A DNA stretch of 64,000 bases. Origin: Rudaea cellulosilytica DSM 22992 (GTDB taxonomy: Bacteria; Pseudomonadota; Gammaproteobacteria; Xanthomonadales; Rhodanobacteraceae). The notes below the pieces were generated by a model. The model searched no databases and had not been told where the DNA came from. It saw only the letters and a program-made list of their open reading frames with translations. Positions within the stretch are counted from its first letter, which is position 1, and the number at the start of each line of letters is the position of its first letter. The stretch covers positions 372,001 through 436,000 of the forward strand of contig NZ_KB899243.1 of assembly GCF_000378125.1 (NCBI RefSeq), in the 5' to 3' direction. The translations under genes and the position numbers were made by a program. Positions 27,135 through 36,033 of this stretch are shown in pieces.

Positions 27135-28631
27135 TCAGACGCCGGTCGTCACCGCGGTGTCGGCGGCGTGCAGGTGCGTGCGTCCGCGCCAGGCGATGTC
27201 CAAGTCCTTCGCTGCCTTGACGTCGTCGAGGCGACGCACCGGCTGCGTGATCGGCGCGTCCTTCATCTTCTGCGGATCGCTCGCGGCGAGCTTGATCAAG
27301 TCGCCCATCACCTCGACGAATTCGTCGAGCGTCTCTTTGGCCTCGGTCTCGGTCGGCTCGATCAGCAGACACTCGGGAATCAGCAGCGGAAAGTAGTTCG
27401 TCGGCGCATGGATGTTGCGATCGAGCAGGCTCTTGGAGAAATCGAGCGCGGTCACGCCGCTGTCCTTCTTCTGCTTCGACACGGTGACGATGAACTCGTG
27501 GCTCGCACGACGCTTCGGATAGGCGAGGTCGAAACCCTTCTCAGCGAGGCGCTTGGCGAGGTAGTTCGCGTTGAGCGTCGCGTACTCGGCCACGCGCGGC
27601 ATGCCTTCGCGGCCGAGCAGGCGCGCGTAGACGTAGGCGCGCAGCAGCACGCCCGCGTTGCCGGCGAAACTGGTCAGGCGGCCGATCGAGAGCGGACGGT
27701 CCTTCTTGCGGATCCAGCCGTAGCTGCCGTCGGCGCGTTTCTCGATCATCGGAATCGGCAGGAACGGCTTGAGGCGCTCGGACACGCCGACCGCACCCGC
27801 ACCCGGACCACCGCCGCCGTGCGGCGTCGAGAAGGTCTTGTGCAGGTTCATGTGGATCGCATCGAAGCCCATGTCGCCCGGACGCACCTTGCCGAGGATC
27901 GCGTTGAGGTTCGCGCCGTCGTAGTACAGCAGACCGCCCGCTTCGTGCACGAGCTTGGCTATCTCGACGATGCGGCGCTCGAACACGCCGATCGTCGACG
28001 GATTGGTCAGCATGATGCCGGCCGTTTTCGGACCCAGCACTTTCTTCAAGGCTTCGACGTCAATATCGCCATCGGCCTGCGTCGGAATCTCGCGCACCGT
28101 ACAGCCGCACATCGTCGCCGTCGCCGGGTTGGTGCCGTGCGCCGCGTCGGGCACGATGATCTCGGTGCGCTCGAGGTCGCCGCGATGCTTGTGGTAGGCC
28201 ATGATCATCGCCACGCCGGCGAACTCGCCCTGCGCGCCGGCCATCGGCGCGAGCGAGACACCGCCCTTCATGCCGGTGACGTCGGCGAGGATTTCCTGCA
28301 GCTCGTACATGCAGGCGAGGAAGCCCTGCGACTTCGACTCCGGCGCGTACGGATGACGCGCGAGGAAGCCGTCGAGCATCGCCAGCGAATTGCACGCGCG
28401 CGGGTTGTACTTCATCGTGCACGAGCCGAGCGGATAGAACTGCGTGTCGATCGAGAAATTCTTGCGCGACAGATTCGTGTAATGACGCACGACCTGCAGT
28501 TCGGAGACTTCGGGCAGGCCGATCGGCGTCTTGCGGCGGAACTGGTCGGGAAGATCGGCCGGAGTGGAAGTTTTGGCCGGAATTTGCGCAGCCGCGGCGC
28601 GGCCGGGTTGCGACAGTTCGAAGATCAGCAT
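27135..28631 (-). CDS. gcvPB: Glycine dehydrogenase (decarboxylating) subunit 2
   Basis: C-terminal subunit of the P-protein of the glycine cleavage system, which decarboxylates glycine and passes the aminomethyl group to lipoyl-GcvH. It has 498 residues. The PLP lysine is K265 in [33 protein letters not shown] and [14 protein letters not shown] are family marks. The single-chain P-protein found in many gammaproteobacteria is about twice this size, so this organism uses the two-subunit type; the GcvPA gene is not in the window. Confidence 0.95.
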   Translation of the reverse strand: MLIFELSQPGRAAAAQIPAKTSTPADLPDQFRRKTPIGLPEVSELQVVRHYTNLSRKNFSIDTQFYPLGSCTMKYNPRACNSLAMLDGFLARHPYAPESKSQGFLACMYELQEILADVTGMKGGVSLAPMAGAQGEFAGVAMIMAYHKHRGDLERTEIIVPDAAHGTNPATATMCGCTVREIPTQADGDIDVEALKKVLGPKTAGIMLTNPSTIGVFERRIVEIAKLVHEAGGLLYYDGANLNAILGKVRPGDMGFDAIHMNLHKTFSTPHGGGGPGAGAVGVSERLKPFLPIPMIEKRADGSYGWIRKKDRPLSIGRLTSFAGNAGVLLRAYVYARLLGREGMPRVAEYATLNANYLAKRLAEKGFDLAYPKRRASHEFIVTVSKQKKDSGVTALDFSKSLLDRNIHAPTNYFPLLIPECLLIEPTETEAKETLDEFVEVMGDLIKLAASDPQKMKDAPITQPVRRLDDVKAAKDLDIAWRGRTHLHAADTAVTTGV

Positions 28632-28791
28632 GAGTTCGGGAAGCGGGATTTAACGAAGGTATCGTATGATGCCATAACGTGACGTGCGGCGCCCTTGCCG
28701 ATGCGGAGATTGCAGCACAAATCCCCTTGCGCAAGAGAAATTTTCCACATCGTCAAGCCAAACTAATTCTACTTACCCAACTCGCATCGCC

Positions 28792-29583
28792 ATGCCCGAA
28801 TTTCTCCGTATTGTCCTGCTCGGCATCATCGAAGGCATCACCGAATTCCTGCCAATCTCCTCCACCGGCCACCTGCTCGTCGCCGAACACTGGCTCGGCG
28901 AGCGCAGCGAGATGTTCAACGTCGTCATCCAGGCCGGCGCGATCCTCGCCGTCGTGCTGATCTACCGCCAGCGTCTCTGGCAGCTCGCGACGAATTTCCA
29001 CCAGCGCGAAAACCGTGATTACGCGCTGAAGCTGATCGTCGCGTTTCTGATCACCGGCGTGCTCGGCTTCGCCATGACCAAGCTCGGTTTCAAGCTCAAG
29101 GACGACATCACTCCGATCGCCTGGGCTTTCATCATCGGCGGCCTGTGGATGATCGCGGCCGAACATTTCGCCGCGAAGCTGCGCGACTCGGCGACGATCA
29201 CCTGGAGGGTGGCGATTCTTGTCGGCCTGGCCCAGGTCGTCGCCGCAATTTTCCCCGGTACCTCGCGTTCCGGCGCGACGATCTTCATCGCCATGCTCGC
29301 CGGTGCGAGCAACCGCGCGGCGGCGACCGAGTTCGCCTTCCTCGTCGGCATTCCGACCATGTTCGCCGCGTCGGGCTACGAATTGCTCAAGGCGATGAAG
29401 GCAGGCGAAGGCCACGAGGACTGGGGCGCGCTCGCACTCGGCTTCATCGTCTCGATGGTCGTCGCGTTCATCGCAGTGAAATGGCTGCTTGGCTTCATCC
29501 GCACGCACCGCTTCACGCCGTTTGCACTGTATCGAATAGTCCTCGGCGTGTTGCTGCTGTTTCTAATGCCGTCGGGTGCATGA
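28792..29583 (+). CDS. uppP: Undecaprenyl-diphosphatase UppP (BacA)
   Basis: Membrane phosphatase that converts undecaprenyl diphosphate to the monophosphate used as glycan carrier for peptidoglycan and O-antigen. It has 263 residues and about eight hydrophobic segments with both active-site motifs: EGITEFLPISSTGH and PGTSRSG. The ATG at 28792 gives the normal N-terminus (MPEFLRIVLLGIIEG). It is divergent from gcvPB. Its substrate links it to the glycan cluster at 39-50 kb. Confidence 0.95.
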   Translation: MPEFLRIVLLGIIEGITEFLPISSTGHLLVAEHWLGERSEMFNVVIQAGAILAVVLIYRQRLWQLATNFHQRENRDYALKLIVAFLITGVLGFAMTKLGFKLKDDITPIAWAFIIGGLWMIAAEHFAAKLRDSATITWRVAILVGLAQVVAAIFPGTSRSGATIFIAMLAGASNRAAATEFAFLVGIPTMFAASGYELLKAMKAGEGHEDWGALALGFIVSMVVAFIAVKWLLGFIRTHRFTPFALYRIVLGVLLLFLMPSGA

Positions 29584-29724
29584 ACCCGTCGTCTCGCTTT
29601 GACTGGAGCATTCTCACCAAGGACATGCAGGACTGACCAGCAAAAGCCAAAGCCAGCGGGTAACGAGCGAAGGCACACACCCTGTTAGCGGATGTAACCA
29701 ATTGCAAAAATCCACCCAATCGGC

Positions 29725-29752
29725 GTGACAGCGCGCGCTGCCGCGGTATAGT
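29725..29752 (+). promoter_or_regulatory. Sigma-70-type promoter of the CpxR-like regulator
   Basis: GTGACA at 29725-29730 and TATAGT at 29747-29752 with a 16-bp spacer. Transcription should start about seven bases after the -10, which is the A of the regulator ATG at 29759. No Shine-Dalgarno lies between. This predicts a leaderless mRNA. Confidence 0.6.
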
Positions 29753-29758
29753 GCGGCC

Positions 29759-30457
29759 ATGAGCGACGCCAAAATCCTGCTCGCCGACGACGACGAGGAA
29801 CTGAGCCAGCTGCTCAGCGACTTCCTTGTGCGCGAAGGCTTCCATGTCGATGTCGCCGAGGACGGCAACTCGGCCCTGCGCACCCTCGCCGAAGGCGACT
29901 ACGATGCGATGATCCTCGACGTGATGCTGCCGCAGAAATCGGGCATCGACGTGCTGCGCGAATTGCGCCGGGCATCGCAATTGCCGGTGCTGATGCTGAC
30001 CGCGCTCGGCGAAGACATCGACCGCATCCTCGGCCTCGAACTCGGCGCCGACGACTATGTGCCCAAACCGTGCAATCCACGCGAGATTGCTGCGCGCCTG
30101 CGCGCGATCCTGCGCCGTACGCGCGGCGAGGCCGATGCGACGCATCTGGGCGATCTCAGCCTCGGCCCGGTCAAGCTCGCCGCGGCTGCGCGCACGGTCA
30201 GCGTGCGCGGCGAGTCGATCGCACTGACCGGTACCGAGTTCAACATCCTCGCCATGCTGATGCGCGAGGCCGGCCGCGTGGTCGGCAAGGATGCGATCGC
30301 ACAGGCAGTGCTCGGTCGCACCCTGCGTCCGTTCGACCGCAGCATCGACGTGCACATTTCCAAGCTGCGGCGCAAACTCGGCCCGGCGGCCGACGGCGAT
30401 TCGCTGATCCACACGATCCAGCGCGGCGGTTATTTGTTCCGCATCGTCGAGGGGTGA
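29759..30457 (+). CDS. OmpR-family response regulator, CpxR-like
   Basis: A 232-residue regulator: receiver domain with LLADDDEEL, phospho-acceptor D54 in ILDVMLPQKSG and the lysine in DDYVPKPCNPREI; C-terminal winged helix (about 130-230) with ALTGTEFNILAML and IHTIQRGGYLFRIVEG. The DDYVxKP and GTEF patterns place it near CpxR. It probably begins at the first transcribed base. The kinase follows after 114 bp. Confidence 0.92.
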   Translation: MSDAKILLADDDEELSQLLSDFLVREGFHVDVAEDGNSALRTLAEGDYDAMILDVMLPQKSGIDVLRELRRASQLPVLMLTALGEDIDRILGLELGADDYVPKPCNPREIAARLRAILRRTRGEADATHLGDLSLGPVKLAAAARTVSVRGESIALTGTEFNILAMLMREAGRVVGKDAIAQAVLGRTLRPFDRSIDVHISKLRRKLGPAADGDSLIHTIQRGGYLFRIVEG

Positions 30458-30571
30458 TTCATATGACGCATGATCGGGCATCCTGCCGCGACATGCGCGC
30501 GAACGGACGCGGCAAAGCCGTGCCGATGCGAACGATACGCCGACGCATCCCTGTGTCCGCCACGGCCTGAC

Positions 30572-31924
30572 ATGCGTCGTCTGTTCTGGCGCATCTTCGC
30601 CCTGTTCTGGACCGGCACCGTGGTCCTGATCCTCGCGATCGCCTGGAGCACCTCGTACACGTTCGAAAACGAGGAGATCCCTGGCCTCGGCATCACCCGC
30701 ATGGAGTCGGTGCTCAACGATCAACTGCGCGGCGCGAGCCGCGCGCTGCACGCCGGCGGCGTCGAGGCGCTGCGCCAGGTCCAGCGCGGCGCGAACGATC
30801 GCGGCATCACCCTGTACGTGCTCGATGCGAACAACAAGGACATCCTTGGCAACACGGTCGCGCCCGGCATCGCGGAAGAAGTCGCCAGTGCGGTCGCGGA
30901 CGAACAGGGTCTGCATTCGCGGCGCACCCGCATCCGCTCCATTTCGCTGGACGACGGGCAACGCTACACCGCAGTCGCCGCGTATCTGCATTCCACTATG
31001 CTGCGCATGCTCTACCGACGCCCGACCTATTTCTGGGACCAGGTCGTCATCGCCAGCATCATCAGCGCGATTTTTTCGCTGATCCTCGCCGCCTACGTCG
31101 CCACGCCGCTGTCGCGCATCCGCGCCGGCGCACGGCGCGTCGCCGGCGGCGATCTCGACGCCAGGGTCGGCAAGCTCAAATTCGGGCGCAGCGCGGAGAT
31201 GCTCGCGCTTGCGAGCGAGTTCGACAGCATGGCCGCACGCCTGAAGGAGCTCGTCGAGGGCCAGCGCCGGCTGATCCGCGACGTCTCGCACGAGATGCGC
31301 TCGCCGCTCGCGCGCCAGCGCGTCGCGCTGGAACTCGCGCGCGCGCAGGTGCCGGCCGGCGATGCCAAGCTCCAGCTCGACCGCATCGAACGCGAGTCCG
31401 AGCGGCTCGAGGAGATGATCGCGCAGGCGATCCAGCTCTCGCGCATGGAAATGACCACACCCTCGAAGGCCGAGCCGCTTGCGCTCGACACCTTGGTCGC
31501 CGATATCGTCGCCGACGCCGCGTTCGAGGCACAGGCGCGTCAGTGTTCGCTGCTGATCCAGCAGAGCACGCCGCTGCAGGTGCAGGCCGAGGCTGACCTG
31601 CTTGGCAGTGCGATCGAGAACATCATGCGCAACGCGGTCAACTACACCCGCCCCGACTCGACCATACGCATTCGTCTGGATCGCATCGAGCGCGAGGCGC
31701 GCCTGCGCGTCGCCGACTCCGGCCCGGGCGTCGCCGAGGCCGATTTGTCGCGCATCTTCGAACCTTACTACCGCACCGACGACGCGCGCGCGCGCAAGAG
31801 CGGCGGCTCGGGACTGGGCCTGGCGATCGCCAAGCGCGCGGTCGAGCGCCAGGGCGGCCGCATCCGCGCCAGCAACGCCGACGGCGGCGGGCTGGAGATA
31901 GAGATTGTCCTGCCACTGGCCTAA
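30572..31924 (+). CDS. Sensor histidine kinase, CpxA-like
   Basis: A 450-residue kinase: transmembrane helix near the N-terminus (FALFWTGTVVLILAIAW), periplasmic domain (about 35-150), second helix (VIASIISAIFSLILAAYVATPL), HAMP domain, HisKA with H240 in DVSHEMRSPLARQR, and ATPase domain with NAVNYTRPDS, DSGPGV and GGSGLGLAIAKRAVE. The motif DVSHE(M/L)RSPL is shared with CpxA. In enterics this pair answers envelope stress; the same role here is inference. Confidence 0.92.
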   Translation: MRRLFWRIFALFWTGTVVLILAIAWSTSYTFENEEIPGLGITRMESVLNDQLRGASRALHAGGVEALRQVQRGANDRGITLYVLDANNKDILGNTVAPGIAEEVASAVADEQGLHSRRTRIRSISLDDGQRYTAVAAYLHSTMLRMLYRRPTYFWDQVVIASIISAIFSLILAAYVATPLSRIRAGARRVAGGDLDARVGKLKFGRSAEMLALASEFDSMAARLKELVEGQRRLIRDVSHEMRSPLARQRVALELARAQVPAGDAKLQLDRIERESERLEEMIAQAIQLSRMEMTTPSKAEPLALDTLVADIVADAAFEAQARQCSLLIQQSTPLQVQAEADLLGSAIENIMRNAVNYTRPDSTIRIRLDRIEREARLRVADSGPGVAEADLSRIFEPYYRTDDARARKSGGSGLGLAIAKRAVERQGGRIRASNADGGGLEIEIVLPLA

Positions 31925-32028
31925 CCCGGCCCTGTGCGGCGGCAAAAATATGTGACCGGGGATTGATCCTCTGCGGCGATTTGGCGCTATGCTGAATTTG
32001 CCGTGTACCTCAATCTGCCCTCTTCACC

Positions 32029-33540
32029 GTGAAGCCCGCGCTACAACTCCGACTGCATCAGCAGCTTTCGCTGACCCCGCAATTGCAACAGGCGATCAAA
32101 CTGTTGCAGATGTCCAGCGTCGAGCTTGAGATCGAGCTGCGCCAGGTGCTTGAATCCAATCCGTTGCTCGAGTTGAGCGAGGCCGGAAACGACGACGATA
32201 CGGAAAGCGCCGAGGACTACGAGTTCGACGGCGAAGCCGCTGCCGCCGAATCCGTCGAAGCCGAGCGCGAGGCCAGCGACGAAGGCGCAGATTCCAGCGC
32301 CACGGACGAAACGCGCGAGGTCGACGATTTCGAACTTGCTGGCGACTTCGAGGACGACGGCAACGACTACGGCAGCCCGAAGCCGGTCGACGAGGATGGC
32401 GTCGAGAAGCAGGACCCCGAGCCGGAAGACCTGCGCGACCATTTGCTCTGGCAGCTCAATCTCACTTCGCTGTCGCTGCGCGACCGCGCGATCGGCACCA
32501 CGATCATCGAGGCGATCGACGAGGACGGCTATCTGCACGAGGACGCCGAATCGCTGTGCGCTTCGCTGACCGGCCTGCCGTCGATCAACGGCCACGCCGC
32601 ATCGTTCGCGGAAATCGAAGCGATGCGCCACCGCATCCAGCATTTCGATCCGATCGGCGTCGCCAGCCGTACCCTCGGCGAATGCCTGCGTGTCCAGCTC
32701 GACGCGTTCGAACCGGGCACGCCGGGTCTGCAGGCCGCGCGCGAAGTCGTCGCCAGCCATCTGGAAACGCTCGCGCGCAACGATCGCGAGCGTCTGGCCA
32801 AGCTCCTGCGCACCGATGCCGCGACGATCGATGCCGCCATCGCCCTGGTCCGCTCGCTCGATCCTAAGCCAGGCGCGCAATTCAGTGCGACCACGCCCGA
32901 ATTCGTCGCGCCCGACGCCTACGCACGACGTCAGGCCGGCCGCTGGGTCGTGGCCCTGAGTCCGCACTGCCAGCCGCGCCTATCGATCAACCGCCATTAC
33001 TCCGGCCTGATCGCGCGCGCCCAGCGCGACGATGCGCAATACCTGCGCGGCCAGCTGCAAGAGGCACGTTGGCTGATCAAGAGCCTGAACACGCGCGCGG
33101 AAACGATGCTCAAGGTCGCCAGCGCGATCGTACGCGCGCAAAGCGCCTTCCTCGACTTCGGCCCCGAAGCCATGCGTCCGCTCGTGCTGCGCGACATCGC
33201 CGACGAGATCGGCATGCACGAATCGACCGTTTCGCGCATGACCACGCGCAAATATCTGCATACGCCGCGCGGCACGTTCGAATTCAAATTCTTCTTCTCC
33301 TCCGGCGTCGGCACGGTCGACGGCGGCGCGGCCTCCTCGACCGCGATCCAGGCGATGATCAAGAAGCTGATCGACGAAGAAACCCCGCGCAAACCCTTGT
33401 CGGACCAGGCCTTGACCGCCGAGCTGAACAAGCGCGGCATCGAGGTCGCCCGGCGTACCGTGGCTAAGTACCGCGAGGGTATGAATATTCCTTCATCTTC
33501 TGAGCGCGGCCGCTTGTGCTTGGCGGCCTCTGCGCTATGA
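32029..33540 (+). CDS. rpoN: RNA polymerase sigma-54 factor
   Basis: Sigma factor for -24/-12 promoters, needing bacterial enhancer-binding proteins. It has 503 residues: the glutamine-rich region I (LRLHQQLSLTPQLQQAIKLLQMSS), an unusually long acidic region II (about residues 55-140, mostly D and E), the core-binding domain, a helix-turn-helix, and the RpoN box ARRTVAKYRE. The start is GTG, giving the family N-terminus. After the box the protein ends IPSSSERGRLCLAASAL, slightly longer than usual. It is followed by hpf, as in most proteobacteria, but lptB does not precede it. Confidence 0.95.
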   Translation: MKPALQLRLHQQLSLTPQLQQAIKLLQMSSVELEIELRQVLESNPLLELSEAGNDDDTESAEDYEFDGEAAAAESVEAEREASDEGADSSATDETREVDDFELAGDFEDDGNDYGSPKPVDEDGVEKQDPEPEDLRDHLLWQLNLTSLSLRDRAIGTTIIEAIDEDGYLHEDAESLCASLTGLPSINGHAASFAEIEAMRHRIQHFDPIGVASRTLGECLRVQLDAFEPGTPGLQAAREVVASHLETLARNDRERLAKLLRTDAATIDAAIALVRSLDPKPGAQFSATTPEFVAPDAYARRQAGRWVVALSPHCQPRLSINRHYSGLIARAQRDDAQYLRGQLQEARWLIKSLNTRAETMLKVASAIVRAQSAFLDFGPEAMRPLVLRDIADEIGMHESTVSRMTTRKYLHTPRGTFEFKFFFSSGVGTVDGGAASSTAIQAMIKKLIDEETPRKPLSDQALTAELNKRGIEVARRTVAKYREGMNIPSSSERGRLCLAASAL

Positions 33541-33659
33541 TCGAAACCGCATCCATTCAAAGACAGGAGGCACGGAACCAACGACTAGAGCATCGGTCTG
33601 AATTTCTGTCCGCCTCGTCGGGCGGACCTCGTGAAACTTCAATACCAGAGGAATTCGTC

Positions 33660-33986
33660 ATGCAGATCACTGTCAGTGGGCATCAAATCATCGTCACCCC
33701 CGCCCTGCGCGATTACGCCGAAAGCAAGCTCGGACGCATCGTCCGACATTTCGAGCACCTGCATGATGCCGCTGTGGTCCTCTCCGTCGAAAAGCTGTTC
33801 CACAAAGCCGAAGCCACCGTGCACTGCGCGATGAACAAGACCATCCACGCCGACGCCACCGGTGCTGACCTCTATGCCGCGATCGACGGCCTCGCCGACA
33901 AGCTCGATCGCCAGGTGAAGAAGCACAAGGAAAAGATCCAGAACCACCATCGCGAAGTCGTGCGCGAGGCGCGCTACGCCAGCTGA
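33660..33986 (+). CDS. hpf: Ribosome hibernation-promoting factor (short HPF)
   Basis: Binds the 30S decoding channel and promotes 100S dimers in stationary phase. It has 108 residues with the beta-alpha-beta-beta-beta-alpha fold: ITVSGHQIIVTPALRDYAESKL, VEKLFHKAEATVHC and DLYAAIDGLADKLDRQVKKHKEK. It lacks the C-terminal dimerisation domain of long HPF. A GAGGA site precedes the ATG. Between rpoN and hpf lies a small hairpin (GTCCGCC...GGCGGAC near 33610). Confidence 0.95.
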   Translation: MQITVSGHQIIVTPALRDYAESKLGRIVRHFEHLHDAAVVLSVEKLFHKAEATVHCAMNKTIHADATGADLYAAIDGLADKLDRQVKKHKEKIQNHHREVVREARYAS

Positions 33987-34066
33987 TTAGGTGGTTGCCA
34001 TCGCGCAGGGATGCGCGACGCGCGATTCATCTCGCGTGAGAGCTTCCGGCTTTGATTACTCTGGCT

Positions 34067-34097
34067 CGTCATGCCGGCAGGGAGTGCCGGCATCCAG
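34067..34097 (+). repeat. REP-like palindromic 31-mer, copy 1
   Basis: CGTC, then ATGCCGGCA, a five-base loop, TGCCGGCAT, then CCAG. It matches the 31-mer at 55672-55702 on the opposite strand with a compensated pair change in the stem (ATG/CAT here, ATT/AAT there). REP-type sequences are often scattered by RAYT transposases; none is in this window. Confidence 0.75.
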
Positions 34098-34153
34098 ACT
34101 GCAGGGACGCCGTGGTCTATCCCTTTAACTCCCTGATGACGCGTCCCTTCGCC

Positions 34154-34700
34154 TTTCCGCGCGCATCCCGCGCGCGGGTCACTTTTTCTTCTCCAGCGAA
34201 GAAAAAGTAACCAAAAAGACGCCGCCCCGGATGCCGCGCCGCCTACGGCGGTTCGCGAGGTCAGGCCAGGGTTCGTTGAACGCACATCCGTGTGCGTGCA
34301 ACGAACTCGCGCGCATCGTGCGCGCGACTCTGCGAGCATCTCCGTCCTGCCCTCGCCGCGGCAAACGGGGACCCGAAGATCAAGAGCAACAGCACCCCTT
34401 CCGCCTTCGGGCACCTTCCCCCGCGCTGCGTGCAGGGGAAGGAAAAGCTTTTGCTTTCCGCTTTTGCCTTACGATCTTGATCTTCCTCCCCCTTCACCGC
34501 ACCGAGCATCGCTGGTGCCGGCGGGGGAAAGGCGCGCATGTCCGAGCGCAGGGATGCGCGAGTTCGCGCCGGCCTGCCGGCGCCGAGAAGCGCAGGGCAC
34601 CACGCGCGCAACGCGCGCGTGGTGCGGTGTCGGGGGCGTGTCTCTTTGCTTACTTTCTCTGCACGAGCAGAGAAAGTAAGACGCTCGTCCGCAGGACGAG
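34154..34700. repeat. Long hairpin-rich intergenic repeat, copy A (hpf-hprK gap)
   Basis: An element of about 547 bp that fills most of the 940-bp space between hpf and hprK. Both ends carry hairpins: CACTTTTTCTTC/GAAGAAAAAGT at about 34180-34210 and CTTACTTTCTCTGC/GCAGAGAAAGTAAG at 34649-34680, followed by CTCGTCC/GGACGAG. Inside are GTTCGTTG/CAACGAAC, GCGCGCA/TGCGCGC and the block CCTGCCCTCGCCGCGGCAAA, shared with copies B and C. The middle differs from B and C. Short reading frames cross it but look arginine-rich and are not credible genes. Downstream, 34701-34928, holds further small dyads and no gene. Confidence 0.85.
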
Positions 34701-34928
34701 TGGAAGCTCTTGATCTAAAAACGATCAAAGGCAAAAGCTGGATTGCAAACTGCATCCGTAGTTTGCCCTTCGGGCCATTCGCTGCGCGAATGTTCACTTC
34801 GGCATCCTGCTTGCGCAGTCCGGCTTTCAATGGAATGACGCGTGGGATCAACGCCGCAGAGACAAGCGGAAACACACACCGCGCAACGAAACTGGCAAAA
34901 TGACCCCAGCGCAGCCAACATCCAAGTC

Positions 34929-35882
34929 ATGGAACGCTTAACCGCCCGCGAACTGTTCGACAAGGTGTCCGAACGCCTGGCCCTGCGCTGGGTCGCAGGC
35001 GAAGCCGGCGAGAAGCGTGCGATCGCCCCGGCGGAGAAGCAGGCGCGACGCCCCTCGTTGGCCGGCTATCTCAACATCATCTATCCGAACAAGATCCAGA
35101 TCATCGGCACCGAGGAGCTGAACTGGCTCAACGGTCTCGACACGCGCGAGCGCTGGGAGGCGGTCGAACGCATCATCGCCTTCCAGCCGACCGCACTGAT
35201 CGTGACCAAGGACCAGGATGTGCCCGCCGACGTGCTCACCGCGGCGAACGAGAGCAACACGCCGATCTGGCACAGTCCCAAGCGCGGCCACGAACTGCTG
35301 ACCTACCTGCAGTACCACCTCACGCGCCTGCTCGCGCGTCGCGTGACCCTGCACGGCGTGCTCATGGAGGTCTACTCGATCGGCGTGCTGATCACCGGCG
35401 AATCGGGTTCGGGCAAGAGCGAACTCGCACTCGAACTGATCACGCGCGGCCATCGCCTCGTCGCCGACGATGCGCCCGAATTCACCCAGATCGCGCCCGA
35501 CGTGATCGATGGCTCCTGCCCGGAGATCCTGCAGGACCTGCTCGAAGTGCGCGGCCTCGGCATCCTCAACGTGCGCGAGATGTTCGGCCAGACCGCGGTC
35601 AAGCCGTCGAAGTATCTGCGCTTGATCGTCCACCTCGCCACGACGAAGAAGATCGACAACGACGAAACCGGCCTCGGTCGCATCTACGGCGACAACAGCT
35701 ATCGCGAGATCCTCGACACCAAAGTGCCGCAGACTACGATCCCGGTCGCCGCCGGCCGCAACCTCGCCGTGCTCGTCGAAGCTGCCGTGCGCAACCACAT
35801 GCTCAAGACCAAGGGCATCGACCCGGCGCAGACCTTTCTCGACCGCCAGGCACATCAGATGCTGCGCCAGTCGCCGTGGTGA
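34929..35882 (+). CDS. hprK: HPr kinase/phosphorylase
   Basis: Phosphorylates HPr on serine 46 with ATP or pyrophosphate and reverses the reaction. It has 317 residues: N-terminal domain of about 135 residues, then the kinase domain with Walker A GESGSGKS (157-164), the [11 protein letters not shown] catalytic region and the HPrK signature [16 protein letters not shown]. The start has no clear Shine-Dalgarno. In most proteobacteria ptsN lies directly upstream; here there is only repeat copy A. The last base of the TGA is the first base of repeat element copy 3. Confidence 0.96.
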   Translation: MERLTARELFDKVSERLALRWVAGEAGEKRAIAPAEKQARRPSLAGYLNIIYPNKIQIIGTEELNWLNGLDTRERWEAVERIIAFQPTALIVTKDQDVPADVLTAANESNTPIWHSPKRGHELLTYLQYHLTRLLARRVTLHGVLMEVYSIGVLITGESGSGKSELALELITRGHRLVADDAPEFTQIAPDVIDGSCPEILQDLLEVRGLGILNVREMFGQTAVKPSKYLRLIVHLATTKKIDNDETGLGRIYGDNSYREILDTKVPQTTIPVAAGRNLAVLVEAAVRNHMLKTKGIDPAQTFLDRQAHQMLRQSPW

Positions 35883-36019
35883 TCGCGCCCGGCAAAACCT
35901 ATTGCGCTCGCCAGCTCGCACGCCGGCGGTGCTCATGTACAGTAATAAGTACACTCCGCTTCCTGCGCTCCGGCGTCGCGCAACCTGGCTTCGCTCGCTA
36001 CGGTTTTGCCGGGCGCGAT
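35882..36019 (+). repeat. Core-and-arms intergenic element, copy 3
   Basis: A 138-bp element between hprK and rapZ. Perfect 18-bp arms (ATCGCGCCCGGCAAAACC at 35882-35899, complement at 36002-36019) enclose a core that starts TATTGCGCTCG and ends CTTCGCTCGCTAC. Shared blocks GCCGGCGGTGCTCATGTAC, GTACACTCCG and CTGCGCTCCGGCGTCGCGC identify it with copies 1 and 2. It begins on the last base of the hprK stop and ends 14 bp before the rapZ ATG, so it makes up nearly the whole gap. Confidence 0.88.
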
Positions 36020-36033
36020 AGGGTATATCTGCA

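Noticed and set aside
25872-28682. A 936-codon open frame on the plus strand across lemA, terC, dgkA and gcvPB
   Set aside because: It is the antisense shadow of four well-supported minus-strand genes; the translation is rich in R, H, D and A without any domain. Long antisense frames are common at this GC content.
29513-31945. An 810-codon minus-strand frame opposite the CpxRA-like pair
   Set aside because: Antisense shadow of two recognisable two-component genes; composition is Arg/Ala/Asp-rich and no motif is present.
31963-31993. A promoter for rpoN (TTGATC, 19 bp, TATGCT)
   Set aside because: The spacer is two bases too long and the hexamers match poorly; not strong enough to list.
34179-34713. 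Several 60-200 codon frames inside the long repeat copies (also 55104-55642 and 63440-63955)
   Set aside because: Similar frames recur in all copies because the DNA repeats; they lack ribosome sites and are interrupted differently in each copy. They look like false genes on structured DNA.
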